Source: JACDDK01 sp035689095
GTDB lineage: Bacteria; Actinomycetota; Rubrobacteria; Rubrobacterales; Rubrobacteraceae
Reading direction: 5' to 3'
NCBI GenBank assembly: GCA_035689095.1
Contig: DASSMB010000117.1
Location: forward strand, 1-6,721
Length of the DNA stretch: 6,721 nt
Both the position numbers and the translations under genes were made by a program. Each line of letters starts with the position of its first letter. The stretch's first letter is position 1. The notes under the pieces were generated by a model, which was given only the letters and a program-made list of their open reading frames with translations, searched no databases and was not told the DNA's origin. Below, in pieces: positions 1 through 6,153 of this stretch.

Positions 1-17
1 TCGCGGATCGTCCGGTG

Positions 18-46
18 AGCCTAGCAACGGCGTGCGGGCGCGTCAA
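18..46 (-). promoter_or_regulatory. Sigma70-type promoter firing out of the window
   Basis: Read on the minus strand there is a -35 box TTGACG (positions 46-41), a 17-base spacer and a -10 box TAGGCT (23-18). This fits the TTGACA / TAnnnT pattern of housekeeping promoters in actinobacteria. The predicted start is an A near position 11, seven bases past the -10 box. It lies just downstream of the pcs-like stop codon, so it should drive the next gene to the left, which is outside the window. The remaining bases of 1-73 show no gene. Confidence 0.6.
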
Positions 47-73
47 AGAGTGGCGCCGGGCGGAGCAGGTTTG

Positions 74-850
74 TTACTCCATCGCCTCTTGTTCGAGGCG
101 GCGGGCTTCGAGGAGCTTGCCGGAGAGGTAGAGGCTCAGGCCGAAGTAGTAGAGCAGATACAGGAGTGAGAAGCCCAGGATCAGGGGCTTCGGCTCCGGC
201 ATCTGGAAGAGTATGACGGCGTAGCTTATGAGCCAGAGCGTGGTGAGGAACAGCGAGAGCCTACGGAAGGCGACCGTGCGCGTCGGGTAGACGTACCGGA
301 TCGGGATGAAGACCAGGATGGAGCAGATGGCGAGCAGCCACGCCGCACCTACAGCGCTCACGTCGAAGACTATTATGTAGAAAGCGACGACGTTGAAGTA
401 GCTGGGAAAGCCGAGAAAGTAGTGGTCGTCGGTCTTGGCGTCCACCCGGCAGAACTGGTAGCTCGAAGCCAGGAGCGGCAGCGCAGCGAAGATCAAACCA
501 GCGTTGCCTTCCGGCAGGTATCCCTCGCTCCACAGCAGCGCCATCGGCGCGAAGACGTAGGTCATGTAGTCCACTATGTTATCCAGCATGGCGCCGTCGA
601 AGAACGGGAGCGCCTCGCTCACCCGCATCTTGCGGGCCAGGAGACCGTCCGTGCTGTCTATGGCGAGAGCGGCCAACATTAGCCAGAGAGCCCGCACGGC
701 CTCGCCCTGGAAAGCGGCCACCAGGATCAAGAGCGCCAGCACCGCGCCGCTCGCCGTGTAAAGATGCACCAGCGCAGCCTTGAGCCGGAACCACGACGGC
801 GTGCTGTTGTCCTCTATTAAATTCTGGTCTTCGGTGCGGGGCTCGTCCAT
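74..850 (-). CDS. pcs: Phosphatidylcholine synthase-like CDP-alcohol phosphatidyltransferase
   Basis: The 258-residue product is an integral membrane enzyme of the CDP-alcohol phosphatidyltransferase superfamily. The family signature is complete: D65, D68-G69, A72-R73, G86, D90 and D94, with twelve residues between R73 and G86. From what I know of the families, that spacing matches bacterial phosphatidylcholine synthases (CDP-diacylglycerol + choline to phosphatidylcholine + CMP) rather than the usual eight-residue spacing of PgsA/PssA. The flanks HLYTASG (30-36), LDNIVDYMTYVF (89-100) and GFPSYFNVVAFY (147-158) also look Pcs-like. Hydrophobic stretches near 36-48, 53-66, 95-108, 116-131, 151-163, 167-185, 198-216 and 222-243 suggest about eight membrane helices, and the length suits Pcs. 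The ATG at 850 is the only start after an in-frame TAA upstream. No good Shine-Dalgarno precedes it. Choline as substrate is inferred, and another head-group alcohol is possible. Confidence 0.85.
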   Translation of the reverse strand: MDEPRTEDQNLIEDNSTPSWFRLKAALVHLYTASGAVLALLILVAAFQGEAVRALWLMLAALAIDSTDGLLARKMRVSEALPFFDGAMLDNIVDYMTYVFAPMALLWSEGYLPEGNAGLIFAALPLLASSYQFCRVDAKTDDHYFLGFPSYFNVVAFYIIVFDVSAVGAAWLLAICSILVFIPIRYVYPTRTVAFRRLSLFLTTLWLISYAVILFQMPEPKPLILGFSLLYLLYYFGLSLYLSGKLLEARRLEQEAME

Positions 851-878
851 CCGGCTTTTATACCCTTGTCCTGGTATC

Positions 879-948
879 CCATACGCTCGCGCTTATGATA
901 ACAGTATTGATCCTCATACAAGTAAGTTTTCTTCTTTCGTTTTCTTCC
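879..948 (-). promoter_or_regulatory. Candidate pcs promoter with extended -10 and upstream A-rich tract
   Basis: On the minus strand TGTTATCAT, with hexamer TATCAT at 900-895, matches an extended -10 box (TGnTATAAT) with one mismatch. The -35 region is poor (CTTGTA or TTGTAT, 15-16 bases upstream). A purine/A-rich tract at 948-927 lies further upstream and could act as an UP element. The predicted start near 888 gives a leader of about 38 bases. A second TATAAA six bases before the ATG (864-857) could instead give a leaderless message. The rest of the 851-1094 gap holds only a 5-bp hairpin at 1044-1056 and no clear terminator for the upstream glycosyltransferase gene. Confidence 0.35.
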
Positions 949-1094
949 GCAGAGCAGCGTCCTGTCCGGTCCTCAGACCCCGGATGCGGTTTATGGCGGC
1001 GCAGCTCGTGAGGGTATCTTCAGAAAGCGCCGGGACCCCGCTACGCTACCATAGCGCTCCCACGCTGATCGAACCCTTCATCGTGCCGCGGACT

Positions 1095-2366
1095 CTACGC
1101 GAAGCGGTGGAACGCCTCGACGGCGCGGGCCACGCCGTCTTCGGCCCTTATCTTCTCTCCCAGCTCCCGCGCCCGCCTTCGCATCCCGGCATCCCCGGCC
1201 TGATGGATCGCCGCCGCGAGACGCTCCGCTGTGAGCCTGGCGCGCGGTATGGGCCGCGGCCCCACCCCCAGCCCCGCCACCCGCGCTCCCCAGAAGGACT
1301 GGTCAGCGAAGAACGGCACGACTATGGTGGGCACCCCGGCCCGCAGCGAGGCGGCGGTCGTCCCCGCGCCACCGTGATGGGCAGCGGCGGTCACGCGCGG
1401 AAAGAGCCAATCGTGAGGGACCTCGCTAACCTTGAACACCTCATCCGGCAGGTCGGCGTTCGCGATGCCGCCCCAGCCCGTAACGAGGACGCCCCGGCTG
1501 CCCGTACTCTTGAGGGCGCGAAGCACCGCTTCGGTCAACTCCTCGGCCCCGGCGCCGCTCATGCTGCCGAAGCCGACGCTTACCGGTGGCGGTCCGGAGT
1601 CCAGGAAGTCCGCCAGCCCGCCGGGCGGACGCCAGCCTTCGGGACGGTCCAGGAACCAGTATCCGGTCACGGGCAGGTGAGATCCCCAGTCCGGTGGCTG
1701 AGGCAGGACGTGCGGGCTCCAACCGTTTAGCGCGGGCTCCCGCAGGCGGCGCACCTCCCCGAAGGGTCCGTCGAGAGGGTAGGGAGAGAGGCCCGGTGTG
1801 GCTGCGAGGGCGCGGTTCACCGGCGCGCGCAGGAGCTGCCAGATGAGCTGCTGGGACGCGGTGTAGCTGAGGCGGTTGTAGAGCCTGCGTGGAAGACTCT
1901 CAGCGGCGGCGTCCAGGCGTCCGGAGGGGACGGGTACGAAGGAGCTTGGGAAGTAGCGCGAGGAGTTTATGAGCGGACCGTACATTGCGCCCACTCGCGG
2001 AAGCCCCAGGTCGCGGGCGATGCCGTATCCGAGGAAGCCTATGGAAGTGTAGATGATAGCCTCGGCGTCCCGGCAGGCTTCCAGGAACTGTTGCGTGTTC
2101 TCCTGCAGGATGGGACCCAGGATAGAGCGCGAGCGCCAGGCGAACTCCAGCAGGTTCGCGTCGCCCTTCGAGAGTTGCCGGCGGACGGCCTCCTGCGGAT
2201 CGAGCGAGATGCGGTGGAAGTCCAGGCCGCGTTCCCGGATCAGACCCTCGAAAGTTCCCGGCGCGGCGAGACGGACCTCGTGCCCGGCGGCCTTCAGGCC
2301 CAGTCCGAGGGCCACATAGGGTTGCACGTCGCCGCGCGAGCCGCCGAGGGTCAGCATGATCCTCAC
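1095..2366 (-). CDS. GT1-family glycosyltransferase, sterol/lipid glucosyltransferase-like
   Basis: The 423-residue protein has the two-domain GT-B layout. The N-terminal Glyco_transf_28-type domain opens with LGGSRGDVQPYVALG (7-21), the acceptor-side signature shared by sterol 3-beta-glucosyltransferases and vancomycin-type Gtfs. The C-terminal nucleotide-sugar domain carries VSVGFGSM (262-269), HHGGAGTTAASLRAGVP (330-346) and PFFADQSFWG (351-360). H330/H331 and D355-Q356 stand where donor-binding residues lie in this family. There is no signal peptide or membrane helix, so the enzyme is probably cytosolic or peripheral. The start is GTG at 2366, preceded by GGAGGAG at 2381-2375 with an eight-base gap. 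It is the last gene of the trpS cluster, 31 bp after the winged-helix gene. The acceptor cannot be read from sequence: lipid, sterol/hopanoid, carotenoid or a small natural product are all possible. Confidence 0.88.
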   Translation of the reverse strand: MRIMLTLGGSRGDVQPYVALGLGLKAAGHEVRLAAPGTFEGLIRERGLDFHRISLDPQEAVRRQLSKGDANLLEFAWRSRSILGPILQENTQQFLEACRDAEAIIYTSIGFLGYGIARDLGLPRVGAMYGPLINSSRYFPSSFVPVPSGRLDAAAESLPRRLYNRLSYTASQQLIWQLLRAPVNRALAATPGLSPYPLDGPFGEVRRLREPALNGWSPHVLPQPPDWGSHLPVTGYWFLDRPEGWRPPGGLADFLDSGPPPVSVGFGSMSGAGAEELTEAVLRALKSTGSRGVLVTGWGGIANADLPDEVFKVSEVPHDWLFPRVTAAAHHGGAGTTAASLRAGVPTIVVPFFADQSFWGARVAGLGVGPRPIPRARLTAERLAAAIHQAGDAGMRRRARELGEKIRAEDGVARAVEAFHRFA

Positions 2367-2397
2367 CGTCCGGACTCCTCCGACTCAGGTGTTCCGG

Positions 2398-2607
2398 CTA
2401 TTGCTTCAGCCTGTAGAGCGGCTTGTCCGGGCGGCCTTCCTCGCTCCTTACGACCTCTATCTTGCCCTCCGATTCGAGCGCGTCGAGGGCGTGCCGGATC
2501 TCGCGCTTGTCGTCGCCGAGTATCCTGTGCCAGTCGGTGGTTGAGTAGAGGACGCCCTTGGGGATGGCGGTGAGGACCTTGAGGATCTTCGCTTTCGTCT
2601 CCTCCAC
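2398..2607 (-). CDS. Small winged-helix DNA-binding protein, coupled to trpS
   Basis: The product has 69 residues and I do not recognise a named family. Its pattern is a minimal winged helix: helix 1 near 3-14 (KAKILKVLTAI), helix 2 near 23-31 (TTDWHRIL), a recognition helix near 34-47 (KREIRHALDALESEG), then two strands and a wing, KIEVVRSEEGRPDKPLYRLK (49-68). The wing GRPxxPLYRL resembles those of ArsR/PadR-type regulators. It has no metal-binding cysteines and no effector domain, so any regulation would need a partner or simple DNA binding. The GTG start at 2607-2605 shares its G with the trpS stop (TAG at 2609-2607), and no good Shine-Dalgarno precedes it, which points to translational coupling with trpS. 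It may regulate its own operon or the glycosyltransferase gene 31 bp downstream, but nothing seen here proves a target. Confidence 0.75.
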   Translation of the reverse strand: MEETKAKILKVLTAIPKGVLYSTTDWHRILGDDKREIRHALDALESEGKIEVVRSEEGRPDKPLYRLKQ

Positions 2608-3599
2608 TAGTCGAGGCCCATCTTCGCCTTGGCTTCGTGCAGGGTAGCGTGGGCGACACCTCGGGCCTTCTCCGCGCCCAACGCCAGGATACTATCCAGC
2701 TCCTTCGGGTCGTCCAGCAACTCCAGCGCCCGCTCGCGGATGGGGGAGAGCCCCTCGACGACGACCTCGCCGAGGTCCTTCTTGAAGTCTCCGTAGCCCT
2801 TGCCCTGGTAATCCGCTTCTATCTCTTCGACGGGCTTGCCGGTCATGGCGGAGTAGATGTCGAGGAGGTTGGTGATGGCGGGCTTGTCGGGGGAGGCTGT
2901 GACCTCCGATCCGGAGTCGGTCTTGGCGCGACGGATCTTCTTCCGCACGGTGTCCGGGTCGTCGAGGAGCGCGATGTAGCTGGAGGGCGCGGGCGAGCTC
3001 TTGCTCATCTTCTTCTTCGGGTCGTCGAGCGCCATGATGCGCGCCCCGGTCTTGAGGATCATGGGCTCCGGCACCACGAAGGTCTCCCCGTATGTGCCGT
3101 TGAAACGCCGCGCCAGGACGCGGGATAGCTCCAGGTGCTGGCGCTGGTCCTCGCCGACGGGGACGCGGTGCGCGTTGTAGAGCAGGATGTCGGCGGCCTG
3201 AAGCACCGGATAGTCGTAGAGCCCGACGCTCGCGGCCTCCGCGCCGCCCTTCTGGGCCTTGTCCTTGAACTGCGTCATCCGCGACAGCTCCCCGACCTTC
3301 GCCACGCAGTTCAGGAGCCAGCAGAGTTCGGCGTGCTCCGAGACGTGGCTCTGACGGAAGATCACGGAGCGCGCGGGGTCCAGCCCGACGCCCAGGAAGA
3401 TCGCCGCCAGCTCCCTTATATTCGACCGCAACGCCTTCGGATCCTGCGGCAGCGTGAGCGCGTGCAGGTCAACGAGGCAGAAGTAGTTCTCGTAGTCGTC
3501 CTGCAACGCCACCCAGTTCTTCAAGGCCCCGAGATACGTCCCGAGATGCGAGGTCCCGCTCGGCTGTATACCGCTGAATACTCTCTGTCTCTTCTCCAT
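2607..3599 (-). CDS. trpS: Tryptophanyl-tRNA synthetase
   Basis: The 330-residue class I synthetase charges tRNA-Trp with tryptophan in the cytosol, and the length is typical of bacterial TrpRS. The N-terminus FSGIQPSGTSHLGTYLGAL (8-26) contains the HIGH-equivalent S17-H18-L19-G20. GELSRMTQFKDKA (103-115) and AADILLYNAHRVPVGEDQ (135-152) form the tryptophan and adenylate pocket, with D137 at the place of the Asp that recognises the indole in the Bacillus enzyme. KKKMSKS (195-201) is the ATP loop. The C-terminal helical part LLDIYSAMTG...YQGKGYGDFK (245-273) is also conserved. All catalytic motifs are intact, so this is a functional housekeeping gene. The ATG at 3599 lacks a Shine-Dalgarno but has a TAGAAT box seven bases upstream, so a leaderless message is plausible. 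It heads the trpS, winged-helix, glycosyltransferase cluster. There is no room for a T-box leader before the divergent phoD-like gene. Confidence 0.97.
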   Translation of the reverse strand: MEKRQRVFSGIQPSGTSHLGTYLGALKNWVALQDDYENYFCLVDLHALTLPQDPKALRSNIRELAAIFLGVGLDPARSVIFRQSHVSEHAELCWLLNCVAKVGELSRMTQFKDKAQKGGAEAASVGLYDYPVLQAADILLYNAHRVPVGEDQRQHLELSRVLARRFNGTYGETFVVPEPMILKTGARIMALDDPKKKMSKSSPAPSSYIALLDDPDTVRKKIRRAKTDSGSEVTASPDKPAITNLLDIYSAMTGKPVEEIEADYQGKGYGDFKKDLGEVVVEGLSPIRERALELLDDPKELDSILALGAEKARGVAHATLHEAKAKMGLD

Positions 3600-3605
3600 G
3601 CCGCG

Positions 3606-3612
3606 TATTCTA
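3606..3612. promoter_or_regulatory. Overlapping -10 boxes of trpS and the divergent gene
   Basis: The heptamer TATTCTA reads TAGAAT on the minus strand (3612-3607) and TATTCT on the plus strand (3606-3611). The minus-strand box is a good actinobacterial -10 placed seven bases before the trpS ATG, as expected for a leaderless transcript. The plus-strand box could serve the phoD-like gene with a leader of about 90 bases. No convincing -35 box is seen for either direction, so promoter assignment rests on the -10 boxes alone. Confidence 0.45.
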
Positions 3613-3617
3613 GCGGA

Positions 3618-3640
3618 AGCGGCTTCAATGACGAGCCGCT
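3618..3640. repeat. 7-bp inverted repeat in the trpS/phoD intergenic region
   Basis: Perfect arms AGCGGCT (3618-3624) and AGCCGCT (3634-3640) are separated by nine bases. If the trpS -10 is at 3612-3607, the repeat spans the -35 region (about 3630-3636) of that promoter. It would also lie in the early leader of a phoD transcript started from the opposed -10. It may be an operator or a leader hairpin; I cannot tell which. Confidence 0.4.
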
Positions 3641-3708
3641 ATGCGTCGCCTGATGTATCCTTCCGAGATCCACGACGAGAGAGGGCCGAATGCGCGAGGA
3701 TGCACCGA

Positions 3709-5349
3709 ATGCCTGAGCTGGTCCTCGGCCCGCTCCTGCGCCACGCCGGGTCCACGGACGCCACGATCTGGGTCGAGACGGACGCCGCGTGCGAAGTAGA
3801 GGTGCTCGGCTGTAAGTCGCGCACGTTCCGGGTGGGGGAGCATCATTACGCCCTCGTCCACGTCACGGGGCTGGAGCCCGGCGGCTCCCACGAGTACGAG
3901 GTCCGGCTGGATGGCGAGAAAGTGTGGCCGGAGGAGGGTTCGGGGTTCCCGCCGCCCGTGATCCGACCGATGAGCGGCGGCGAGGCAGTGAAGATCGTCT
4001 TCGGCTCGTGCCGCATCGCCGCCCCCCACGAGCCGCCCTACACCCTGAGCAGCGACGAGGACGAGCGGGGCCTCGGGGTGGATGCGCTGTACGCGATGGC
4101 GATGAGGCTACGGGATAAGCCGTCCGACGAGTTGCCGCACGCGCTGGTGCTTCTGGGGGATCAGATCTACGCCCACAAACCGCCCTTCGACACGCTGGAC
4201 TTCATCCGCTCCCGCCGCAGCACGGAGCAGGCGCCCGGCGAAGGCGTCGCGGACTTCGAGGAGTACGCGCGTATCTACTGTGACTCATGGGGCGACCCGG
4301 CGATCCGGTGGTTACTCTCCACCGTCCCGTCCGCCATGATCTTCGACGACCACGAGGTCGGCGACGACTGGAACATCTCCGAAGCCTGGGTTGAGGAGAT
4401 GCGCCAGGAGCCCTGGTGGAACGACCAGATAGTCGGCGGCTACGCTTCGTACTGGATCTACCAGCACATCGGCAACCTACCGCCCGGGGAGCTGGAGCGC
4501 GACGACCTCTACAACGAGGTGCGAAACGCCGACGACGCCTGGCCCATCCTCCAGGACTTCGCCTACCGTACCCACCGCGGACCCAACGGGACCCGCTGGA
4601 GCTACCACCGGGACTTCGGCAACTCCCGTCTCCTCATGATCGACTCCCGCGGCGGACGAATCCTCGAAGAAGAGCGCCGCTCGATGGTAGACGCGGAGGA
4701 GTGGGCCTGGATCCAGGCCACAGCCACCGGCGGCTTCGACCACCTCCTGCTCGGGACCTCCATCCCGCTGCTGCTCGGCCCCGGTATGCACTACCTCCAG
4801 AGCTGGAACGAGAGACTCTGCTACGGCGCCTGGGGAGTGCGAGCAGCCCGGTGGTCCGAGGGACTGCGCCGTTCCCAGGACCTCGACCACTGGTCCTCCT
4901 TCCACGACTCCTTCGCCGCGATGGTGGACTTGATCCAATCCATCGCCAACGGCAGGAGAGGCGCGCCACCCTCCACCGTCCTCGTACTCTCCGGCGATGT
5001 CCACCACGGCTACCTGGCCGAGGCCGCGTTCGACGGCGGAACAGAGAGCCGCGTCTACCAGGCGGTAGCCTCGCCCCTGCGAAACTCGCTCCCCGGAAAG
5101 AAGTCCCGACTGCAAGCCAACGCCTGGAAGAAGCCCGCCGCACTTGCCGGACGCCTGCTCGCCCGGCTTGCCGGCGTCGAAGAGGAGCCTCTAACCTGGA
5201 GCCTAACCCATGAGGCCGCCTTCTTCGACAACCAGGTAGCCACCCTCTCTCTTGACGGCCGTCACGCCTCCATAACCTTCGAGAAGGCCGTCCTCGCCGG
5301 GCCGGACGAGCCGGGCCTGGAGAAGCTCTACTCCTGCCGACTCGCGTAG
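3709..5349 (+). CDS. PhoD-like metallophosphatase (alkaline phosphatase D family)
   Basis: The 546-residue protein fits the PhoD branch of metallophosphatases, which cleave phosphomono- or phosphodiesters with a metal centre. A beta-rich N-terminal domain (about 1-85, starting PELVLGPLLRHAGSTDATIW) precedes the catalytic core. Core motifs are FGSCR (98-102), whose cysteine may match the iron-ligating Cys of PhoD, LLGDQIYAH (148-156), FDDHEVGDDWN (212-222) and LSGDVHHGYL (428-437). All core Asp/His positions are present. Unlike classical secreted PhoD there is no Tat or Sec signal, so a cytoplasmic location is likely. The ATG at 3709 was chosen because GAGGA (3696-3700) sits eight bases upstream and the N-terminal domain begins there. 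The frame stays open to 3598, but those 37 extra residues look non-conserved and would overlap trpS. The gene is divergent from trpS and ends before a hairpin. Its substrate is unknown, and there is no visible Pho-box. Confidence 0.88.
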   Translation: MPELVLGPLLRHAGSTDATIWVETDAACEVEVLGCKSRTFRVGEHHYALVHVTGLEPGGSHEYEVRLDGEKVWPEEGSGFPPPVIRPMSGGEAVKIVFGSCRIAAPHEPPYTLSSDEDERGLGVDALYAMAMRLRDKPSDELPHALVLLGDQIYAHKPPFDTLDFIRSRRSTEQAPGEGVADFEEYARIYCDSWGDPAIRWLLSTVPSAMIFDDHEVGDDWNISEAWVEEMRQEPWWNDQIVGGYASYWIYQHIGNLPPGELERDDLYNEVRNADDAWPILQDFAYRTHRGPNGTRWSYHRDFGNSRLLMIDSRGGRILEEERRSMVDAEEWAWIQATATGGFDHLLLGTSIPLLLGPGMHYLQSWNERLCYGAWGVRAARWSEGLRRSQDLDHWSSFHDSFAAMVDLIQSIANGRRGAPPSTVLVLSGDVHHGYLAEAAFDGGTESRVYQAVASPLRNSLPGKKSRLQANAWKKPAALAGRLLARLAGVEEEPLTWSLTHEAAFFDNQVATLSLDGRHASITFEKAVLAGPDEPGLEKLYSCRLA

Positions 5350-5352
5350 AAG

Positions 5353-5376
5353 AGCCGGGGCTTTCACACCCCGGCT
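5353..5376. terminator. GC-rich hairpin between convergent genes
   Basis: AGCCGGGG (5353-5360) and CCCCGGCT (5369-5376) form a perfect 8-bp stem around an eight-base loop, four bases after the phoD-like stop codon. It lies between converging genes, so it could end transcripts from both sides. There is no clear U tract on either strand, so it is an L-shaped or weak terminator at best, as is common in GC-rich actinobacteria. Confidence 0.65.
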
Positions 5377-5396
5377 AAAGTCCTGCCGATAAACTC

Positions 5397-5792
5397 TCAG
5401 TGGGTGGGCGAGATGCGGCGTCCGCTGACTTCGGGGGCGAATCCCAGGTAGGCTGCGGCCGCGCCGACGACCAGGTGCAGCAGGTTGTCCGCCAGGTTTA
5501 CGGCGAAGATACCGAGCAACTTCTCGCCGAATATGAAGGCGGGGATGAACCCGAGGATACCCACAAGCAGATAGACGACACCCAGCACCTGGCAGTACAG
5601 CTTCGCCTGATACCAGTAGTAGGCGGCGATGCCCAGAGCGCCGACGAGCAGGTGGATCACGTTGTGCATGGCGTCCACGGCGAAGATGCCCAGCAAATAC
5701 TCGCCGCCACCAGTCGTCAGGCCGGGGATGAACCCGAGGATACCTACCACCAGAAACACGATACCGATCACGAGAGAGAAGGTGCGAGTCAT
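5397..5792 (-). CDS. DUF4383-type four-helix membrane protein with internal duplication
   Basis: The 131-residue hydrophobic protein resembles the DUF4383 family of small actinobacterial membrane proteins, whose function is unknown. Four membrane helices are predicted near 5-23, 33-57, 67-85 and 92-117. The two halves repeat each other: GILGFIP at 17-23 and 78-84, LLGIFAV at 33-39 and 92-98, and HNVIHLLVGA (43-52) against DNLLHLVVGA (102-111). The repeated D-(x)n-N-x-(I/L)-H pattern puts polar residues inside the helices. The ATG at 5792 is preceded by AAAGGAGGT (5804-5796), an almost perfect Shine-Dalgarno. An upstream ATG at 5840 in the same frame has no such site, and its extra 16 residues are not hydrophobic. 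The gene converges on the phoD-like gene and appears monocistronic. The strong ribosome site suggests high translation when it is transcribed. Confidence 0.85.
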   Translation of the reverse strand: MTRTFSLVIGIVFLVVGILGFIPGLTTGGGEYLLGIFAVDAMHNVIHLLVGALGIAAYYWYQAKLYCQVLGVVYLLVGILGFIPAFIFGEKLLGIFAVNLADNLLHLVVGAAAAYLGFAPEVSGRRISPTH

Positions 5793-5818
5793 GGGACCTC
5801 CTTTAGAGACTCGACCGT

Positions 5819-5845
5819 ATACGCACGAAGCCCTGAACATCTAAC
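5819..5845 (-). promoter_or_regulatory. Candidate stress-type or sigma70 promoter for the DUF4383 gene
   Basis: On the minus strand GTTAGA (5845-5840), 15 bases, then GCGTAT (5824-5819) is one to two mismatches per box from a SigB/SigF-type promoter (GTTTAA, GGGTAT). The same bases also read as TTAGAT, 17 bases, TATACG, a weak sigma70 match. Either would start near 5812, about 20 bases before the ATG and just upstream of the Shine-Dalgarno. The two readings cannot be told apart here. Confidence 0.35.
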
Positions 5846-6153
5846 TACCCGACCCCGCTAGACACCTCCTCCGCAGAGAGAGCATCCCTTGGAAGACATA
5901 AAAGGACGGACCGGGATACGCGCATCAGCCCGCCGCGCTCCGGCATGAGCCGAATAAAGAAACATTCCGGCTTTCACCCGACACACTCGAAGACGTTCCT
6001 GAAAAACCCTTGCACGCTTCACGATCCGCACCTCTACCCGTCTCCCCAAGATATATCTTCTTCCAGTAACGTTGGTGAACCGCGCGTTAAGAACTTCGTC
6101 GCAAAAGTTATTTATTTGTGGAGGTTGGGTCCCGACCTTCTTGAAGCAATAGG
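5846..6153. other. Gene-poor, relatively AT-rich spacer with small palindromes
   Basis: I see no convincing gene here; the open frames across it have no ribosome site or family resemblance and run into the IclR gene out of frame. Three structures stand out. A hairpin at 5948-5972 pairs AGCCGAAT with ATTCCGGCT with one bulged C and an eight-base loop. A perfect 12-bp palindrome AAGATATATCTT lies at 6048-6059. A 9-bp plus-strand hairpin lies at 6120-6140, loop GTC, whose two G-U pairs become mismatches on the minus strand. None has a clean U tract, so the end of the IclR transcript is not fixed. Confidence 0.5.

Noticed and set aside
780..1730. Plus-strand open frame of 316 codons opposite the glycosyltransferase gene
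   Set aside because: It is antisense to a well-supported gene, is rich in Arg/Pro/Gly as expected of GC-rich shadow frames, has no recognisable domain, and its start lies inside the pcs-like gene.
2637..3653. Plus-strand open frames of 163 and 172 codons opposite trpS
   Set aside because: They mirror trpS codons (Val/Leu/Arg-rich), have no ribosome site and no family resemblance. trpS itself is unmistakable.
3598..3708. Longer phoD start at 3598 or ATG at 3700
   Set aside because: The 3598 start would overlap the trpS start codon and add unconserved residues. The 3700 ATG abuts its purine-rich stretch with no spacing, while the 3709 ATG has GAGGA at a proper distance.
3600..3708. T-box or trp attenuator leader for trpS
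   Set aside because: The trpS start is at most about 100 bases from the phoD-like start and the likely promoter is only seven bases away, so there is no room for a leader structure, and no T-box-like sequence is seen.
4416..5213. Second plus-strand frame of 265 codons inside the phoD-like gene
   Set aside because: Composition is almost wholly Arg, Pro, Leu and Gly, typical of an off-frame reading of GC-rich codons. All metallophosphatase motifs lie in the other frame.
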